A stretch of 6,697 nt of DNA from Candidatus Gastranaerophilales bacterium (lineage in GTDB: Bacteria; Cyanobacteriota; Vampirovibrionia; Gastranaerophilales; Gastranaerophilaceae), in contig CANQZO010000110.1 in NCBI GenBank assembly GCA_947628355.1, forward strand, positions 1 through 6,697, read 5' to 3'. The notes below the pieces were generated by a model. The model did not search any database and had not been told where the DNA came from. It saw nothing but the letters and a program-made list of their open reading frames with translations. A program made the translations under genes and the position numbers. Each line of letters begins with the position of its first letter. Positions within the stretch are counted from its first letter, which is position 1. Positions 5,837 through 6,697 of the stretch are shown in pieces.

Positions 5837-6697
5837 ATCATTTGCAAATGATATGACAATCCCGTTTTTAAAAGGATTTACGACAATCGCAGGTCCGAAC
5901 GGCTCGGGAAAAAGTAATATCATAGACTCAATTTTATTTGCGCTCGGGTTTGCGAGCGCAAGAAATCTGCGTATGGAGCAGGTTTCGGAATTTATATCCA
6001 CACATACCAAGAAAAATGAAGCGTTTGTTAAAGTGGTGTTTGCGCCTGAAAACAACGAAGAAGAACAAATCAGTGTTGCAAGAAGATTAAAAAAATCCAC
6101 CCAAGGTTATGTCAGTACTTATTATCTGAATGATAAAGCAGCTACGCTTACCGATATACATTCAAAGTTAGAAAGATACCGTGTTACGCCAAACAGTTAC
6201 AATGTAATGATGCAAAATGACGTAATGAGTATTACAAATTGCTCTGCAAAGGACAGGCGCGGGATTATTGATGAAATAGCAGGGGTTGCGGATTTTAACA
6301 GAAGAATTGAAAAGGCTCAAGATGAACTTTTAACAGTTGAAAAACGTGTTGATGACGCTAATTTAATTTTAACCCAGATTGATGAAACAATTATGCGCCT
6401 CGCGAGTGAAAAAGAAACCGCTTTAAAATATCAAAAATTAAAGACTGAAAAAGTACAGCTTGAAAGTCAAATAACAAGCGTAAAATATTTTGATTTAAAA
6501 AGGAATTTAGAGCTTGCTCATCAAAATATTTTAGACGCAAATAAAAAGAAAAAAGAAGAAGAAGAAAACTTAAAAAAACTGGAAGAATCTTTAATTGAAA
6601 TAAAAAAACGCCATAGCGAGATATCTGAGCTTGTTAAAAATAACGGTGAAGCCGAACAAATTGAAACAAAAAAACAATTAGAGGAATTAAAAGGTCA
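5802..6697 (+). CDS. smc: Chromosome segregation/condensation protein SMC, N-terminal part (3' end outside window)
   Basis: SMC is a DNA-bound ABC-type ATPase that, with ScpA and ScpB, compacts and segregates the chromosome. The 298 residues seen are the N-terminal head half and the beginning of the coiled coil; a whole SMC is about 1,150-1,200 residues, so most lies beyond the window. The N-terminus reads (M)YIKELEVDNFKSFAND, with Walker A GPNGSGKSN (31-39), Arg57 in the ARNLRME region, the Q-loop Gln138 in NVMMQNDVMSI, and the family signature DEIAGVADFNRR (157-168). From about residue 170 the sequence is Lys/Glu/Leu-rich coiled coil. The style of the signature segment resembles cyanobacterial and archaeal SMC. 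The start must be TTG at 5802: an in-frame TAG lies at 5781, no ATG or GTG intervenes, and TTG falls exactly where homologues have Met. Only a weak ribosome site (GGG, 11 nt upstream) is seen. The gene is divergent from pilT. Confidence 0.93.
   Translation, partial: MYIKELEVDNFKSFANDMTIPFLKGFTTIAGPNGSGKSNIIDSILFALGFASARNLRMEQVSEFISTHTKKNEAFVKVVFAPENNEEEQISVARRLKKSTQGYVSTYYLNDKAATLTDIHSKLERYRVTPNSYNVMMQNDVMSITNCSAKDRRGIIDEIAGVADFNRRIEKAQDELLTVEKRVDDANLILTQIDETIMRLASEKETALKYQKLKTEKVQLESQITSVKYFDLKRNLELAHQNILDANKKKKEEEENLKKLEESLIEIKKRHSEISELVKNNGEAEQIETKKQLEELKG

Noticed and set aside
5780..6100. Minus-strand 106-codon ORF
   Set aside because: It lies antisense to the clear SMC head domain, whose motifs are unambiguous; it is a shadow frame.

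Overview
The window is AT-rich chromosomal DNA with tightly packed bacterial genes in two opposed operons plus the start of a divergent gene. Gene content, codon use, an archaeal/cyanobacterial-style SMC, and a small protein beginning MKISPINS...KFAS suggest a non-photosynthetic relative of Cyanobacteria (Vampirovibrionia/Melainabacteria, order Gastranaerophilales). That assignment rests on recognition rather than a search and is moderate in confidence. No mobile element, CRISPR array, tRNA or rRNA is visible.

Left part (1-3145, + strand): three co-directional, closely linked genes. The first is a largely helical protein of unknown function with a C-terminal membrane anchor; its reading frame is open to the left window edge, so it is probably 5'-truncated. 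Its stop overlaps by 8 nt the start of a GH13 alpha-amylase-superfamily protein. That protein keeps the three catalytic acids, has an altered conserved region I, and shows local resemblance to GlgE-type maltosyltransferases. After 11 nt comes a 95-residue single-pass membrane protein. Together they could be a membrane-associated glucan-handling unit of unknown role.

Middle part (3135-5646, - strand): the transcript order is pilT, recO, deoC. pilT encodes a type IV pilus retraction ATPase, recO a recombination mediator and deoC a deoxyribose-phosphate aldolase. pilT and recO overlap by one base (TAATG), and recO and deoC are 2 nt apart, with the deoC ribosome site inside the end of recO. The deoC 3' end overlaps the 3' end of the 95-residue gene by 11 bp on opposite strands.

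Right part (5647-6697): a short divergent intergenic region carries one likely promoter facing each way, with a dyad-symmetric sequence centred midway between the two -35 boxes. To the right is the N-terminal third of smc, the chromosome condensation ATPase. It starts with TTG and runs off the window. The most interesting items are the unusual GH13 operon, the smc start region with an overlapping 16-codon ORF, and the divergent regulatory dyad.
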